Source: Clostridium pasteurianum
GTDB lineage: Bacteria > Bacillota > Clostridia > Clostridiales > Clostridiaceae
Reading direction: 5' to 3'
DNA: 64,000 nt
Assembly: GCF_001705235.1 (NCBI RefSeq)
Contig: NZ_MCGV01000001.1
Location: forward strand, 3,042,181 to 3,106,180
A model generated the notes under the pieces. The model saw only the letters and a list, made by a program, of their open reading frames with translations. It did not search any database and was not told where the DNA came from. The number at the start of each line of letters is the position of its first letter. Positions within the stretch are counted from its first letter, which is position 1. Of this stretch, positions 8,070-18,062 are shown one piece after another. Made by a program: the position numbers and the translations under genes.

Positions 8070-8786
8070 ATGATAAACGGAGAAACTCCTAACCATATAT
8101 ATCAAATGTCTACAATAAATGCACTAGTTTCGGGTTTATATGATGGGTGTGCATCACTTAAGAAACTTTTAAAGAAGGGAAATTTCGGTATAGGAACATT
8201 TAGGGGATTAGATGGTGAAATGACGCTTTTAAATGGGACTTTTTACAGAACAAAACCAGATGGAAGTGTATATGTATGTTCTGAAAATGAGTTAGTTCCA
8301 TTTGCAGTTATTACAGAATTTGAAGATTATAATACATATAATATTGAAAATTGTAATTCTTATAATGAACTAAAGGATAAACTTGATGGATTTATTGAAA
8401 GTAAAAACATATTTTATGCTTTTTATTTACACGGAAAATTTAACTATGTAAAAACTAGAACAGTTGTAAAACAGGAGAGACCATATAAACCTATGGCTGA
8501 AGCTGTAAAAGATCAGCCAATGTTTCAGTATAAAGATATTGAGGGAGATATAGTTGGATTTAGATGTCCGGATTATGTAGAAGGACTTAATGTACCAGGT
8601 TACCATTTTCATTTTTTGAGTAAGGATAGAAAATTTGGAGGACATGTTAGTGAGCTTTCAGTTAAACAGGTGGATGGTATTGTTCAAAATTGTTTATGTT
8701 TTAGGATGGAATTACCTGAAAATGAAAATTTCTACAGTATGAAAGTAAAAGATAGAAATGATGAAATAAGCAGTGTTGAAAAGTAG
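8070..8786 (+). CDS. alsD: Alpha-acetolactate decarboxylase
   Basis: Converts 2-acetolactate to acetoin, which diverts pyruvate to a neutral product. The zinc ligands fit H179 and H181 in YHFHF and H192 in GGHVSE; their spacing matches the Brevibacillus enzyme. The 238 aa length is normal. I chose ATG 8070 because GAGGTG stands 9 bases upstream and the protein then begins MINGETPNHIYQMSTINAL; an upstream in-frame ATG at 8004 would add a hydrophobic leader without a ribosome site. No acetolactate synthase gene is adjacent. A terminator follows. Confidence 0.95.
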   Translation: MINGETPNHIYQMSTINALVSGLYDGCASLKKLLKKGNFGIGTFRGLDGEMTLLNGTFYRTKPDGSVYVCSENELVPFAVITEFEDYNTYNIENCNSYNELKDKLDGFIESKNIFYAFYLHGKFNYVKTRTVVKQERPYKPMAEAVKDQPMFQYKDIEGDIVGFRCPDYVEGLNVPGYHFHFLSKDRKFGGHVSELSVKQVDGIVQNCLCFRMELPENENFYSMKVKDRNDEISSVEK

Positions 8787-8827
8787 TATACAGAAGGTAT
8801 CATAAGAAAATATATAATAAAAACAAG

Positions 8828-8876
8828 ATGAGCTGTTGTAATAGGGATTTTAAAATGCTATTAACAGCTCATTATT
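8828..8876 (+). terminator. Intrinsic terminator after alsD
   Basis: ATGAGCTGTT pairs with AACAGCTCAT, extended inside by AATAG/CTATT, and is followed by a T-rich ATTATATTT. Confidence 0.7.
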
Positions 8877-8958
8877 ATATTTGAAAAGATTATCATGCAA
8901 GTGTTTATGAGATTTAAAAACTTAATATATAACAATATTTTTAACAAGTGATACATAA

Positions 8959-9089
8959 ATAGAACAAGAATAAAATAAAAATATTACAAAATTATTATTG
9001 ACAAAAGCATAATAAAGGAATATTATATAACTGTAAACGAAAACAAAACATATTTAGACATAAATGGACACAAACACAAACACAAACAT
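8959..9089 (+). promoter_or_regulatory. Promoter and operators of the galactitol-type PTS operon
   Basis: TTGACA at 8998-9003, a 17-base spacer and TATTAT at 9021-9026 form a strong promoter. TGTAAACGAAAACA at 9032-9045 falls on the transcription start and resembles a CcpA cre site. The same promoter with the same spacing and the upstream AATAAAATAAAAATATTAC tract recurs before lacF at 17360-17444, so the module was duplicated. At 9067-9089 the unit CAAACA is repeated three times (TGTTTG on the other strand), like the TGTTT direct repeats bound by LacR of the DeoR family. Regulator assignments are inference. Confidence 0.7.
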
Positions 9090-9138
9090 TACATGGTATT
9101 GAAGTGATGAATTAATATTGTAGGGGGAGTAGGATAAT

Positions 9139-9630
9139 ATGATTAAGGAAATATCACAGTTATTTAGAGAAGATTTGATTTTTATTGAAGATGCTAAAAA
9201 TAGTAATGAGATATTTGAAAAAATAGGACAAAAACTCATTAACAAAGGATTAGTAAAAAAAAATTTTGTTAAAGGAATTATAGAGAGAGAAAAAAATTAT
9301 CCTACAGGAATGGATTTAAGTGTGGTAGAAGGACAAAAATACAATGTAGCTATACCACATACTGAAAGAGAATATTGCAGCAGTAAATGTATTGTATTTG
9401 TAAAACTTAAAAACGAAATTGAATTTAAAAATATGATTTCACCTGATGAGAGCTTAAAGGTAAAATATTTGTTTATGATTATAAATGATGAAAACGATGC
9501 ACAAGTCAATATATTAGCAAATATAATGGATTTTATAACTAAAAAATCAAACATGGACAAGTTATTAGAATTGAATGATGAGAAAAAAATTTATGAATTT
9601 ATTACATGCAAAGAAACAGTGGATATTTAG
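9139..9630 (+). CDS. gatA: PTS enzyme IIA, galactitol/fructose family
   Basis: Accepts phosphate from HPr and passes it to IIB for sugar uptake. The 163 aa protein has the family layout with phosphorylated histidine H74 in AIPHTE. It is the first gene of a set of separate IIA, IIB and IIC proteins related to the galactitol PTS. The following tagatose-6-phosphate genes suggest that the imported sugar is galactose, entering as galactose-6-phosphate. GGGGGAG lies 10 bases before ATG. Confidence 0.87.
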   Translation: MIKEISQLFREDLIFIEDAKNSNEIFEKIGQKLINKGLVKKNFVKGIIEREKNYPTGMDLSVVEGQKYNVAIPHTEREYCSSKCIVFVKLKNEIEFKNMISPDESLKVKYLFMIINDENDAQVNILANIMDFITKKSNMDKLLELNDEKKIYEFITCKETVDI

Positions 9631-9681
9631 TTCATTGTTTTAGAAAATATAAATTGTAAAAAATAAAGGGAGGTAATTATA

Positions 9682-9984
9682 ATGATTAAAATTTTAGCAG
9701 CTTGCGGCGCAGGAGTAAATTCAAGTCATCAAATTAAGGATGCAATAGAACAAGAAATGAAAAGTAGAGGTTATGAGGTTAAGGCAGATGCTATGATGGT
9801 TAAAGATATCACAGAAGAATTAATATCAAAATATGATATATTTACACCAATCTCAAAAGTTGATGTTGGTTTTGAAATCAAAATACCGGTTGTTGAAGCA
9901 GGAGCGATATTATACAGAATCCCAGCAATGGCACAGCCTGTATTTGATGAACTTGAGTCAGTAATAAAAAAGATAGGAAAATAA
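9682..9984 (+). CDS. gatB: PTS enzyme IIB, galactitol family
   Basis: A 100 aa cytosolic phosphocarrier. The phosphorylated cysteine is C8 in LAACGAGVNSS, the classic IIB P-loop. It receives phosphate from the IIA gene product 52 bases upstream and passes it to the sugar bound by IIC. AGGGAGG lies 8 bases before ATG. A 168-base gap to IIC contains a conserved 33-base repeat also found before lacA. Confidence 0.9.
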   Translation: MIKILAACGAGVNSSHQIKDAIEQEMKSRGYEVKADAMMVKDITEELISKYDIFTPISKVDVGFEIKIPVVEAGAILYRIPAMAQPVFDELESVIKKIGK

Positions 9985-10006
9985 TTAAAATTAGTGATGA
10001 CATTAA

Positions 10007-10039
10007 CATTTTCTTATTTTGTGGATTAGTATTGTGTGT
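10007..10039. repeat. Intra-operon direct repeat, copy 1
   Basis: TGTGGATTAGTATTGTGTGT at 10020-10039 matches 12619-12638 at 19 of 20 bases, with similar pyrimidine-rich sequence upstream. Each copy lies roughly 100-115 bases before a gene of the same pathway (IIC, lacA). It may be an internal promoter operator or an RNA processing site. Confidence 0.55.
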
Positions 10040-10151
10040 GGATGATAAAAGGTAAAAATAAAATATAAATATAACCGATACGCAGATGGAGAAAATGTTT
10101 TTGCATAAAATACTTTAAAACTTTTAGATAGAAAGTAAAGGAGATATTTAT

Positions 10152-11567
10152 ATGAGTGGAATTATTCAATTTGCAAATGCTATTTTTAAGCCACTGATAA
10201 ATCTAGGAGCAGCACCAATGATGTTCATCGTTTTATCAGTATTGGCAATTTTAATGCGTGTAAAAGTTTCTAAAGCAATTGAGGGTGGTCTTAAACTTGC
10301 AATTGCATTAACAGCAATAGGGCAAATAATTTCGTTACTTACTACTAACTTTTCAGATGCTTTGCAGGCTTTCGTTAAATCTACGGGTATAAACCTATCT
10401 ATAACAGATTTAGGCTGGGCACCAGTAGCTACTATAACATGGGGTTCCATGTACACGCTATTTTTCTTATTTATACTTGTAATTGTAAATGTTATAATGC
10501 TTGTGCTAAATAAAACTAATACATTAGATGTTGATATATTTGATGTTTGGCATCCGGCATTTTGCGGAATATTAATAATGTTTTATTGTAACAATCTATT
10601 AGTAGCAACAATATTTGTTGTATTCTTAGGAATTTTAAAGATAATCAATTCAGACTTAATGAAACCTACATTTAATGATCTTCTGGATATGCCAGAGACT
10701 AATCCTACTACTACTACACATTTAAATTATATGATGAATCCTATAATTATGGTTTTTGATAAGCTTATAGATAAGTTTTTACCTTTCTTAGATAAATACG
10801 ATTTTGATGCAGCTCAATTAAATAACAAAATAGGTTTCTGGGGAAGCAAATTTGCAATAGGTGCTTACCTTGGTGTGTTTGTTGGAGTATTAGGACATCA
10901 AAGTGTTATAAAGATATTCACATTAGCGTTCATAGGTGCAACATGTTTGGAATTATTCTCTGTAATAGGTTCATGGTTTATAGCAGCTGTTGAACCACTA
11001 TCACAAGGTATAACTAACTTCTTAAGTACGAGATTAAAAGGAAGAAGATTCAATATTGGTATTGATTGGCCGTTCGTAGCCGGAAGAGCAGAAATATGGG
11101 CTGTAGCTAATATAATGGCTCCAATACTTTTGATAGTTTCATTATTTTTACCAGGTAATAAACTTTTACCTTTAGGCGGAATTATAGCAATGGGAATAAC
11201 ACCAGCTCTTTTAGTAGTTACTCGTGGAAAAATGATAAGAATGATAATTATCGGAATACTTGAAATACCTATATTCTTATGGGCAGGTACTGCAATAGCA
11301 CCTTGTGTAACAAACTTAGCAAAACAAGTTGGAGCATTTCCAAAAGGACTAGCAGCATCAACTATGATATCTCATTCAACTTGTGAAGGACCAGTAGAAA
11401 AATTCATATCAATTCTTATTGGTAAATTCTTTGGAACTGGTAATATTACTACAGGATTATATGTTGCGTTAGCACTTGCAGCATACGTATTACTCTTCAT
11501 TTGGTATGCTAAACAAATGAAAAAACGTAATGCAGAATATGCAAAGGCAAATGCTGAAGCAAAATAG
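10152..11567 (+). CDS. gatC: PTS enzyme IIC, galactitol family
   Basis: The membrane translocator of 471 aa, with about ten hydrophobic segments and the family's conserved stretches LGAAPMMFIVLS, GQIISLLTTNF, FVGVLGHQSVIK and GIDWPFVAGRAEIWA. It probably binds galactose and delivers galactose-6-phosphate to LacAB. AAGGAGA lies 9 bases before ATG. The C-terminal tail is hydrophilic and Lys/Ala rich. A terminator follows, yet the pathway continues with lacR and lacA. Confidence 0.9.
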   Translation: MSGIIQFANAIFKPLINLGAAPMMFIVLSVLAILMRVKVSKAIEGGLKLAIALTAIGQIISLLTTNFSDALQAFVKSTGINLSITDLGWAPVATITWGSMYTLFFLFILVIVNVIMLVLNKTNTLDVDIFDVWHPAFCGILIMFYCNNLLVATIFVVFLGILKIINSDLMKPTFNDLLDMPETNPTTTTHLNYMMNPIIMVFDKLIDKFLPFLDKYDFDAAQLNNKIGFWGSKFAIGAYLGVFVGVLGHQSVIKIFTLAFIGATCLELFSVIGSWFIAAVEPLSQGITNFLSTRLKGRRFNIGIDWPFVAGRAEIWAVANIMAPILLIVSLFLPGNKLLPLGGIIAMGITPALLVVTRGKMIRMIIIGILEIPIFLWAGTAIAPCVTNLAKQVGAFPKGLAASTMISHSTCEGPVEKFISILIGKFFGTGNITTGLYVALALAAYVLLFIWYAKQMKKRNAEYAKANAEAK

Positions 11568-11600
11568 TATATGGAAATACACAAACTGAATAAAATAAAT

Positions 11601-11629
11601 AAATCCACCTTACATAAGGTGGATTTACT
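11601..11629 (+). terminator. Terminator after the PTS IIC gene
   Basis: AAATCCACCT and AGGTGGATTT form a perfect 10-bp stem with a 6-base loop, then TTTACTT. The short T-run suggests partial read-through into lacR. Confidence 0.7.
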
Positions 11630-11774
11630 TAATACAAACTTCGAACAAAAAAGTTCAAAAAAATAATAAAATAAATCATAAATAGTATTGAAATGGATAC
11701 AAGTAAGTGATAACATATAGTTGTAAAAAGAATTTGTATATGATTTCACATGGTTAGTTACGGGGGAATACAAT

Positions 11775-12542
11775 ATGCTTAAGGAAGAAAGATTCCAAAG
11801 AATACTGGAAAGTGTTAATAAAAATAATATCATAAAAACAACGGATATTAATGAAAAGTTGGGTGTTACTGAAATAACAGTTAGAAGAGATTTAAAAGTC
11901 CTTGAGGAAAGAGGACTAATTAAAAGAATCTATGGTGGAGCTAAAAAAGTAAACACAGAAACAGCTAACGATACATTTAAAGAACTTTCCAATAATGAGA
12001 AGAGAAAGATCAATATAGAACAGAAAAGGTACATTGCCCGGCTAGCCAGTAGGATGATTAATGATAATGATATTATCTACATCGGTCCAGGAACCACTAG
12101 TGAGTTAATATACGATTATTTAAAAGTTTCTTATGTAAAAGTAATAACGAATTCAATGACAGTTTTTTTGAAATTTAAAGATGACAATCGCTATGAGGTT
12201 ATATTGGTTGGCGGGAGATATCGTTCACGTACGGATGTCTTTGTTGGGAATTTTACAAATGAAAATTTAAAAAGTATGAGAGTTAAAATGGCATTTGTTG
12301 GTACCAACGGGATACATGGTGATAATATAACTACTTCAAATGAAGAAGAAGGCGTGTCACAAAGAATAATTATGGACAATGCAATAAAAAAAATTATATT
12401 GTGTGACAGCAGTAAAATAGGTAAGCAAGATTTCTTTAGCTTTTACAATTTAAGTGATGCTACAGCGGTTATTACAGATGAAAATATAAATGAAGATTTA
12501 CAAGAACAGTATGGAAAAAAGGTAAAGATAATCTGTAGATAA
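11775..12542 (+). CDS. lacR: DeoR-family regulator, LacR-like
   Basis: A transcription factor of 255 aa. The N-terminal winged helix MLKEERFQRILESVN...VTEITVRRDLKVLEERG (about 1-60) is followed by a sugar-phosphate-binding domain with YIGPGTTSELIYDYL and GGRYRSRTDVFVG. In lactic acid bacteria LacR responds to tagatose-6-phosphate, fitting the genes around it. GGGGGAA precedes ATG. A close paralogue at 25311-26081 stands at the far end of the galactose island. Which one controls which operon is not visible from sequence. Confidence 0.87.
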   Translation: MLKEERFQRILESVNKNNIIKTTDINEKLGVTEITVRRDLKVLEERGLIKRIYGGAKKVNTETANDTFKELSNNEKRKINIEQKRYIARLASRMINDNDIIYIGPGTTSELIYDYLKVSYVKVITNSMTVFLKFKDDNRYEVILVGGRYRSRTDVFVGNFTNENLKSMRVKMAFVGTNGIHGDNITTSNEEEGVSQRIIMDNAIKKIILCDSSKIGKQDFFSFYNLSDATAVITDENINEDLQEQYGKKVKIICR

Positions 12543-12549
12543 AAAATAA

Positions 12550-12577
12550 TCTCATATTATGTATACATAATATGAGA
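12550..12577. promoter_or_regulatory. 28-bp perfect palindrome after lacR
   Basis: Bases 12550-12577 read TCTCATATTATGTA then its exact complement. There is no loop and no clear T-run after it, so it could be a terminator that folds with a tight loop or a dimeric protein site. It begins seven bases after the lacR stop. Confidence 0.5.
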
Positions 12578-12605
12578 CAAATAAATATTACAAAAGAAAA
12601 AAGTT

Positions 12606-12638
12606 TATTTTCCTCTTCTGTGGATTAATATTGTGTGT
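12606..12638. repeat. Intra-operon direct repeat, copy 2
   Basis: TGTGGATTAATATTGTGTGT at 12619-12638 matches 10020-10039 with one change. It lies 85 bases before lacA. Confidence 0.55.
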
Positions 12639-12722
12639 AAACTACATTATAGCATAGAAGAGAATGATATAAAAGTTTTTAATATAAAAAATAGAATGAA
12701 ATTTATAAAAGGAGGCAATTTT

Positions 12723-13151
12723 ATGAAAATAGCAATAGGATCTGATACAGATGGCTTTGAATTAAAAGAGCATTTGAAAAAATATCTGGAAGGTAAGGGA
12801 ATTGAAGTAATAGATAAAACTCCAGAAAGAGGTCTTAATCTTGTACAATCAGCAAATTTAGTTGCAGAAGCAATTATGAACAAAGAAGTAGAAAGAGGTA
12901 TAGCAATAGATGAATATGGTGCAGGTTCTTTTATGGTTGGAGCAAAGCATAAGGGAGTAATATGTGCGGAAGTTTCAGATGAACATTCATCTAAAATGAC
13001 AAGCCAGCATAATAATGCTAACATGCTTGCAATTGGTGCAGGAATTGTTGGAAAAAGACTTGCAGAGGGAATGCTTGATGCTTATATAGCTGAAAAGTAC
13101 GCTGGTGGGAGACATCAAATAAGAGTAGATATGCTAAATAAAATGCTATAA
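12723..13151 (+). CDS. lacA: Galactose-6-phosphate isomerase subunit LacA
   Basis: With LacB forms the isomerase converting galactose-6-phosphate to tagatose-6-phosphate. The 142 aa length and the opening MKIAIGSDTDGFELKEHL fit LacA. In place of the catalytic cysteine motif of RpiB/LacB it has AIDEYGAGSFM, as expected for the LacA subunit. The start at ATG 12723 is supported by AAAGGAGG 8 bases upstream; an in-frame GTG at 12633 would add 30 residues with no ribosome site. lacB follows after 20 bases. Confidence 0.93.
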   Translation: MKIAIGSDTDGFELKEHLKKYLEGKGIEVIDKTPERGLNLVQSANLVAEAIMNKEVERGIAIDEYGAGSFMVGAKHKGVICAEVSDEHSSKMTSQHNNANMLAIGAGIVGKRLAEGMLDAYIAEKYAGGRHQIRVDMLNKML

Positions 13152-13171
13152 ATTTATGAGGAGGTAGTAAA

Positions 13172-13693
13172 ATGGTAATTTCAATTGGTTCAGATCATAT
13201 AGTTCCTGATATAAAAATGAAGATTTCACAGTATTTAAAATCAAAAGGTCATAAGGTTATTGATAATGGTACCTATGATTTTGTAAGAACACATTATCCT
13301 ATATATGGTAAAAAGGCAGCTGAAAAAGTTGCATCAGGTGAGGCAGATTTAGGAGTTATTTTGTGTGGAACTGGAGTTGGAATATCAAATTCAGCAAACA
13401 AAGTAAAAGGAGTAAGAGCAGCATTAGTTAGAGATGTAGGAACAGCAAGATATGCAAAAGAATATTTAAATGCAAATATTATAGCTGTTGGTGGAAGAAT
13501 AACAGGAATAGGTTTAATTGAGAATATAATAGATGCTTTTCTTGAAGCACAGTACAAGCCTACTAAGGAAAATAAAGAAATAATAGAGGGAATTGATTCA
13601 CTAATAAAGGACGATAAGGGGCAATTCGGAAATGAGCATTTCTTTGATGAATTCTTAGAAAAATGGGACAACGGAGGATATCCAAGAGAATAG
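13172..13693 (+). CDS. lacB: Galactose-6-phosphate isomerase subunit LacB
   Basis: Catalytic partner of LacA, 173 aa, RpiB/LacAB fold. The active cysteine is C65 in [15 protein letters not shown]. The C-terminal extension [22 protein letters not shown] is typical of LacB. GAGGAGG precedes ATG by 8 bases. The 105 bases to the aldolase contain a weak ATAGGGT/ACCCTAT inverted pair that might modulate downstream expression. Confidence 0.94.
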   Translation: MVISIGSDHIVPDIKMKISQYLKSKGHKVIDNGTYDFVRTHYPIYGKKAAEKVASGEADLGVILCGTGVGISNSANKVKGVRAALVRDVGTARYAKEYLNANIIAVGGRITGIGLIENIIDAFLEAQYKPTKENKEIIEGIDSLIKDDKGQFGNEHFFDEFLEKWDNGGYPRE

Positions 13694-13774
13694 ATATTAA
13701 AAATAATAGGGTTCGTGTGTAAAAAATAAATTTGTACGTACTGTTGCAAATAAATTTTGTTGCAGACCCTATAA

Positions 13775-15576
<1,802 letters not shown>

Positions 15577-15591
15577 AATGGTCTAAAAGAG

Positions 15592-15638
15592 CTTATTGTA
15601 CTGGTGGTTTAAAAATTGCTAGAACAATAAGTTTTTTT
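15592..15638 (+). terminator. Terminator of the lacABDC-type operon
   Basis: CTTATTGT pairs with ACAATAAG across a 24-base loop region and is followed by seven T. The rest of the gap to 15796 shows no gene. Confidence 0.75.
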
Positions 15639-15795
15639 TATTGTTTTAGGTTTTACAAAATATCTTTCTTAAACAAATACAAGCACTGTTTTAACATAGA
15701 ATTCTAATGCCAAAAGCAAGCTTCCACCTAATGACAGGCCAAGTGATGTCATTACCACACAGATTAATGATGGCTAGTACACATTATCTATGTTC

Positions 15796-16031
15796 AAAAT
15801 TCCGTAGGCACGGAGGAATTTTTACCTTGATTTACTCTTAAATAGAAGGAACAATACTGAAGGAACGATTTAAAAAAATTCTAATAAATCTTGATAAAAA
15901 AACAGAAAATGCTAAGAGTTTTGAATTTGTTTGAACGCTAGTGAGTTATTCAAAACTCTTAGCATTTTCTGTTTTTTTATCTTAGATTTATAGAATTTTT
16001 TTAACGTTCCAAAGCATTGTTCCTTCTATTT
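15796..16031 (-). repeat. Mirror-arm hairpin repeat, galactanase copy
   Basis: Minus-strand copy at the end of the galactanase gene. The outer arms 16016-16031, reaching into the stop codon, and 15840-15855 are complementary at 16 of 16 bases. The inner stem 15896-15926 pairs perfectly with 15948-15978 over 31 bp around a loop carrying the family's GAGTTATT. The tail at 15796-15825 contains the palindrome CCGTAGGCACGG seen in other copies. A transcript would fold into one of the longest hairpins in the window. Confidence 0.85.
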
Positions 16032-17118
16032 ACTTAAAGGCTTTTATAGCTGATGTAAATTGTAAAACATTATTAGAAACTTTAGTACATAGACCTAGTG
16101 GATATGAATCAGGTAAAACACTTGAATTAGCTTCAGGCTCCCAATAAAATACACCAAGGCCATTTTTCTTAGGAACATCTTTTACTAATTTGTTAACGGC
16201 TTTTATCATATTGCAAGTGTTAGTAGGATTGCTTTCAGGGCCGCCTATTTCGGTAATCATAACTTGTTTCCCATAACGTGATACCATATCATTCAAATTG
16301 AATTTTAAAGCATTAATATTTTGAGTATAATCAACATTGTCCCAATATGGATAATATGACATGCCTATTACATCAAATTTAGCGCCAGCTTTTGTGAGAT
16401 TGTCAAAAGCCCATCTATAAAGAGAGTTATTAGCACCGCTTGATAAATGAATAATTACTTTTGAAGATGGACTTACATCTTTTACAGCATTATAGCCCTC
16501 ATTTGTTAATGCAGCCCAGTTTGAAAAGTTCTTGTAATTTCCATCAGGCCAAAGTAATCCACTATTAATTTCATTACCTACTTGTACCCAATCAGGGGTT
16601 ATGCCTTCATTCTTAAGAGCTGACATTACATAATGTGTGTGGCTGTAAACATCATTCTGTAATTGATTAAAGTCATCATTTGCCCATGCTGCTGGTTTAT
16701 CTTGATAAGAGGGATCTGCAAAATGATCACTATAATGAAAATCAATCATTATCCTCATACCTAATTTTTTTGCACGTTTTGCCATGTAAACTACACCTTT
16801 TGTATCACAATAACCTAAAAGGCAGGTTGTCCCATCTCTTTTTGTCCATTGAAAATTAGAAGGTGGATTTACAAAAACTCTTAGTCTTACAGAATTTATA
16901 CCGTGTTTTTTTAATATTTCTAAAGCATCGCGCTGCTTCCCATTGGTATCTTCCCACTTTATTCCTCTACTTTCTAGCTGGCTTAATAATCCAACATCAG
17001 CTCCTTTTGCAAAAACAGATGCAGCAGAAACTGTATTTGAAAAAGATAGAGATGTACCAATACATAAAGAAGTACATAACAATGTAGATAAAGTTAGTTT
17101 GATAAATTTTTTTAACAT
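16030..17118 (-). CDS. Secreted arabinogalactan endo-beta-1,4-galactanase (GH53)
   Basis: Hydrolyses beta-1,4-galactan side chains of pectin outside the cell. A signal peptide covers about residues 1-32 with a cut near SAA. The TIM-barrel catalytic domain starts at FAKGADVGLLSQLE. Catalytic residues by family position are E183 in VQVGNEINSG (acid/base) and E290 in ITEIGGPE (nucleophile). The protein has no carbohydrate-binding or dockerin domain. It starts at ATG 17118 with GGAGGGA upstream. The products, galactose and galacto-oligosaccharides, suit the flanking PTS and Leloir genes. Its leader holds a GalR-type operator and its promoter overlaps a cre-like site. Confidence 0.93.
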   Translation of the reverse strand: MLKKFIKLTLSTLLCTSLCIGTSLSFSNTVSAASVFAKGADVGLLSQLESRGIKWEDTNGKQRDALEILKKHGINSVRLRVFVNPPSNFQWTKRDGTTCLLGYCDTKGVVYMAKRAKKLGMRIMIDFHYSDHFADPSYQDKPAAWANDDFNQLQNDVYSHTHYVMSALKNEGITPDWVQVGNEINSGLLWPDGNYKNFSNWAALTNEGYNAVKDVSPSSKVIIHLSSGANNSLYRWAFDNLTKAGAKFDVIGMSYYPYWDNVDYTQNINALKFNLNDMVSRYGKQVMITEIGGPESNPTNTCNMIKAVNKLVKDVPKKNGLGVFYWEPEANSSVLPDSYPLGLCTKVSNNVLQFTSAIKAFK

Positions 17119-17147
17119 AATATAATCCCTCCACTTAATAGATTTAG

Positions 17148-17163
17148 TAGAAATCGCTTTCTA
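17148..17163. promoter_or_regulatory. Putative GalR operator in the galactanase leader
   Basis: TAGAAATCGCTTTCTA is a 16-bp LacI-type palindrome with a central CG, 30 bases before the galactanase start. It matches TAGTAAGCGATTACTA upstream of galK in layout. The LacI-family GalR encoded at 21392-22405 is the likely binder. Confidence 0.6.
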
Positions 17164-17249
17164 TAGATAGTAATAAATAAGTATTTCTATTTATAAAAGG
17201 CTATTTAGCAAAAAAAGTATAAACTTAGGCTATAATACTTTTTAACAAA

Positions 17250-17292
17250 ATTATAACATGGAATAATTTCCATGTAAACGATTTTTTACATG
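17250..17292 (-). promoter_or_regulatory. Galactanase promoter overlapping a cre-like site
   Basis: On the minus strand TTTACA (17278-17273), a 17-base spacer and TATAAT (17255-17250) form a promoter for the galactanase gene. The -35 box is part of a gapped palindrome, CATGTAAA...TTTACATG at 17271-17292. This fits the variable-spacing TGTAA/TTACA cre sites known for CcpA in this genus, which would give glucose repression. Confidence 0.6.
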
Positions 17293-17359
17293 AAAAGTGG
17301 TGACTTTTTAATAATAATGATGATTTATAATAAGAAACAGTATTTTATAGAACAAAAAC

Positions 17360-17444
17360 AGAACAAAAATAAAATAAAAATATTACATTAATGTAATTGA
17401 CAAAGATGTCAGAAAGATATATTATATAAATGTAAACGAAAACA
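17360..17444 (+). promoter_or_regulatory. lac operon promoter with cre-like operator
   Basis: TTGACA at 17397-17402, 17 bases, then TATTAT at 17420-17425, followed by TGTAAACGAAAACA at 17431-17444. The module repeats 8959-9045 base for base at all key positions. The long leader from here to lacF at 17722 shows no gene but contains a TTTTGTTTG element near 17577, a possible LacR contact. Confidence 0.7.
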
Positions 17445-17721
17445 ACACATAAAATTTAAGCTTATAGAAAACGATATCTAAGGCTAAAATTAAGCGTTTA
17501 TAAAAATTAAAATGTGTATTAAGCATTATGATATGAAGGTCATGTATAAAACTTAAATGATTAAGTTTAAGTTGAGTTTTGTTTGTAGGTATACTAATGA
17601 CAGTTATTAAAGTAGAACATTGACATCTAGATACTGTAACATATCAAATAGGATAAAATGTAGTGCACAAACTAAAATAACAATATTAAATTGAAAATTA
17701 TTAAAGTGGAGGAATGATATT

Positions 17722-18039
17722 ATGAGTAATGAAGATTTAGAGATGACTACAATGGAGATAGTTGCTTATGCTGGCGATGCAAGGTCAAAATATATAGAGG
17801 CTTTAAATGCTGCTAATGATTCAGACTATGATAAGGCAGAAGCTTTAATTAAAGAAGGAAATGAACTTATAACTGACGCACACAATGTTCAAACAAAAAT
17901 GATACAAATGGAAGCAGCAGGAGAAAAAATAGATGTAAGTTTCTTAATAGTACATGCCCAAGATCATTTGATGACAGTTATGCTTTTAAGAGATCTTGTA
18001 AAGAATTTAATTAATTTATATAAAAAGGTTAATAAATAA
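17722..18039 (+). CDS. lacF: Lactose PTS enzyme IIA
   Basis: A small trimeric phosphocarrier of 105 aa for lactose uptake. H78 in FLIVHAQDHLM is the phosphorylated histidine, with H82 nearby, matching staphylococcal LacF numbering. GTGGAGG lies 9 bases before ATG. First gene of lacF-lacE-lacG, with 23 bases to lacE. Confidence 0.95.
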   Translation: MSNEDLEMTTMEIVAYAGDARSKYIEALNAANDSDYDKAEALIKEGNELITDAHNVQTKMIQMEAAGEKIDVSFLIVHAQDHLMTVMLLRDLVKNLINLYKKVNK

Positions 18040-18062
18040 CAAACTAAGGGGGGAATTACAAA

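Noticed and set aside
9061-9089. Microsatellite-type slippage tract in the CAAACA repeats
   Set aside because: Only three units are present, it is not in a coding region and an operator reading fits better.
11372-11833. 153-codon minus-strand frame over the IIC end and lacR start
   Set aside because: It crosses a terminator and two genes, is Phe/Tyr/Ser rich as antisense of AT-rich DNA usually is, and has no ribosome site.
13294-13749. 151-codon minus-strand frame over lacB
   Set aside because: Antisense shadow of a well-supported gene without ribosome site or family resemblance.
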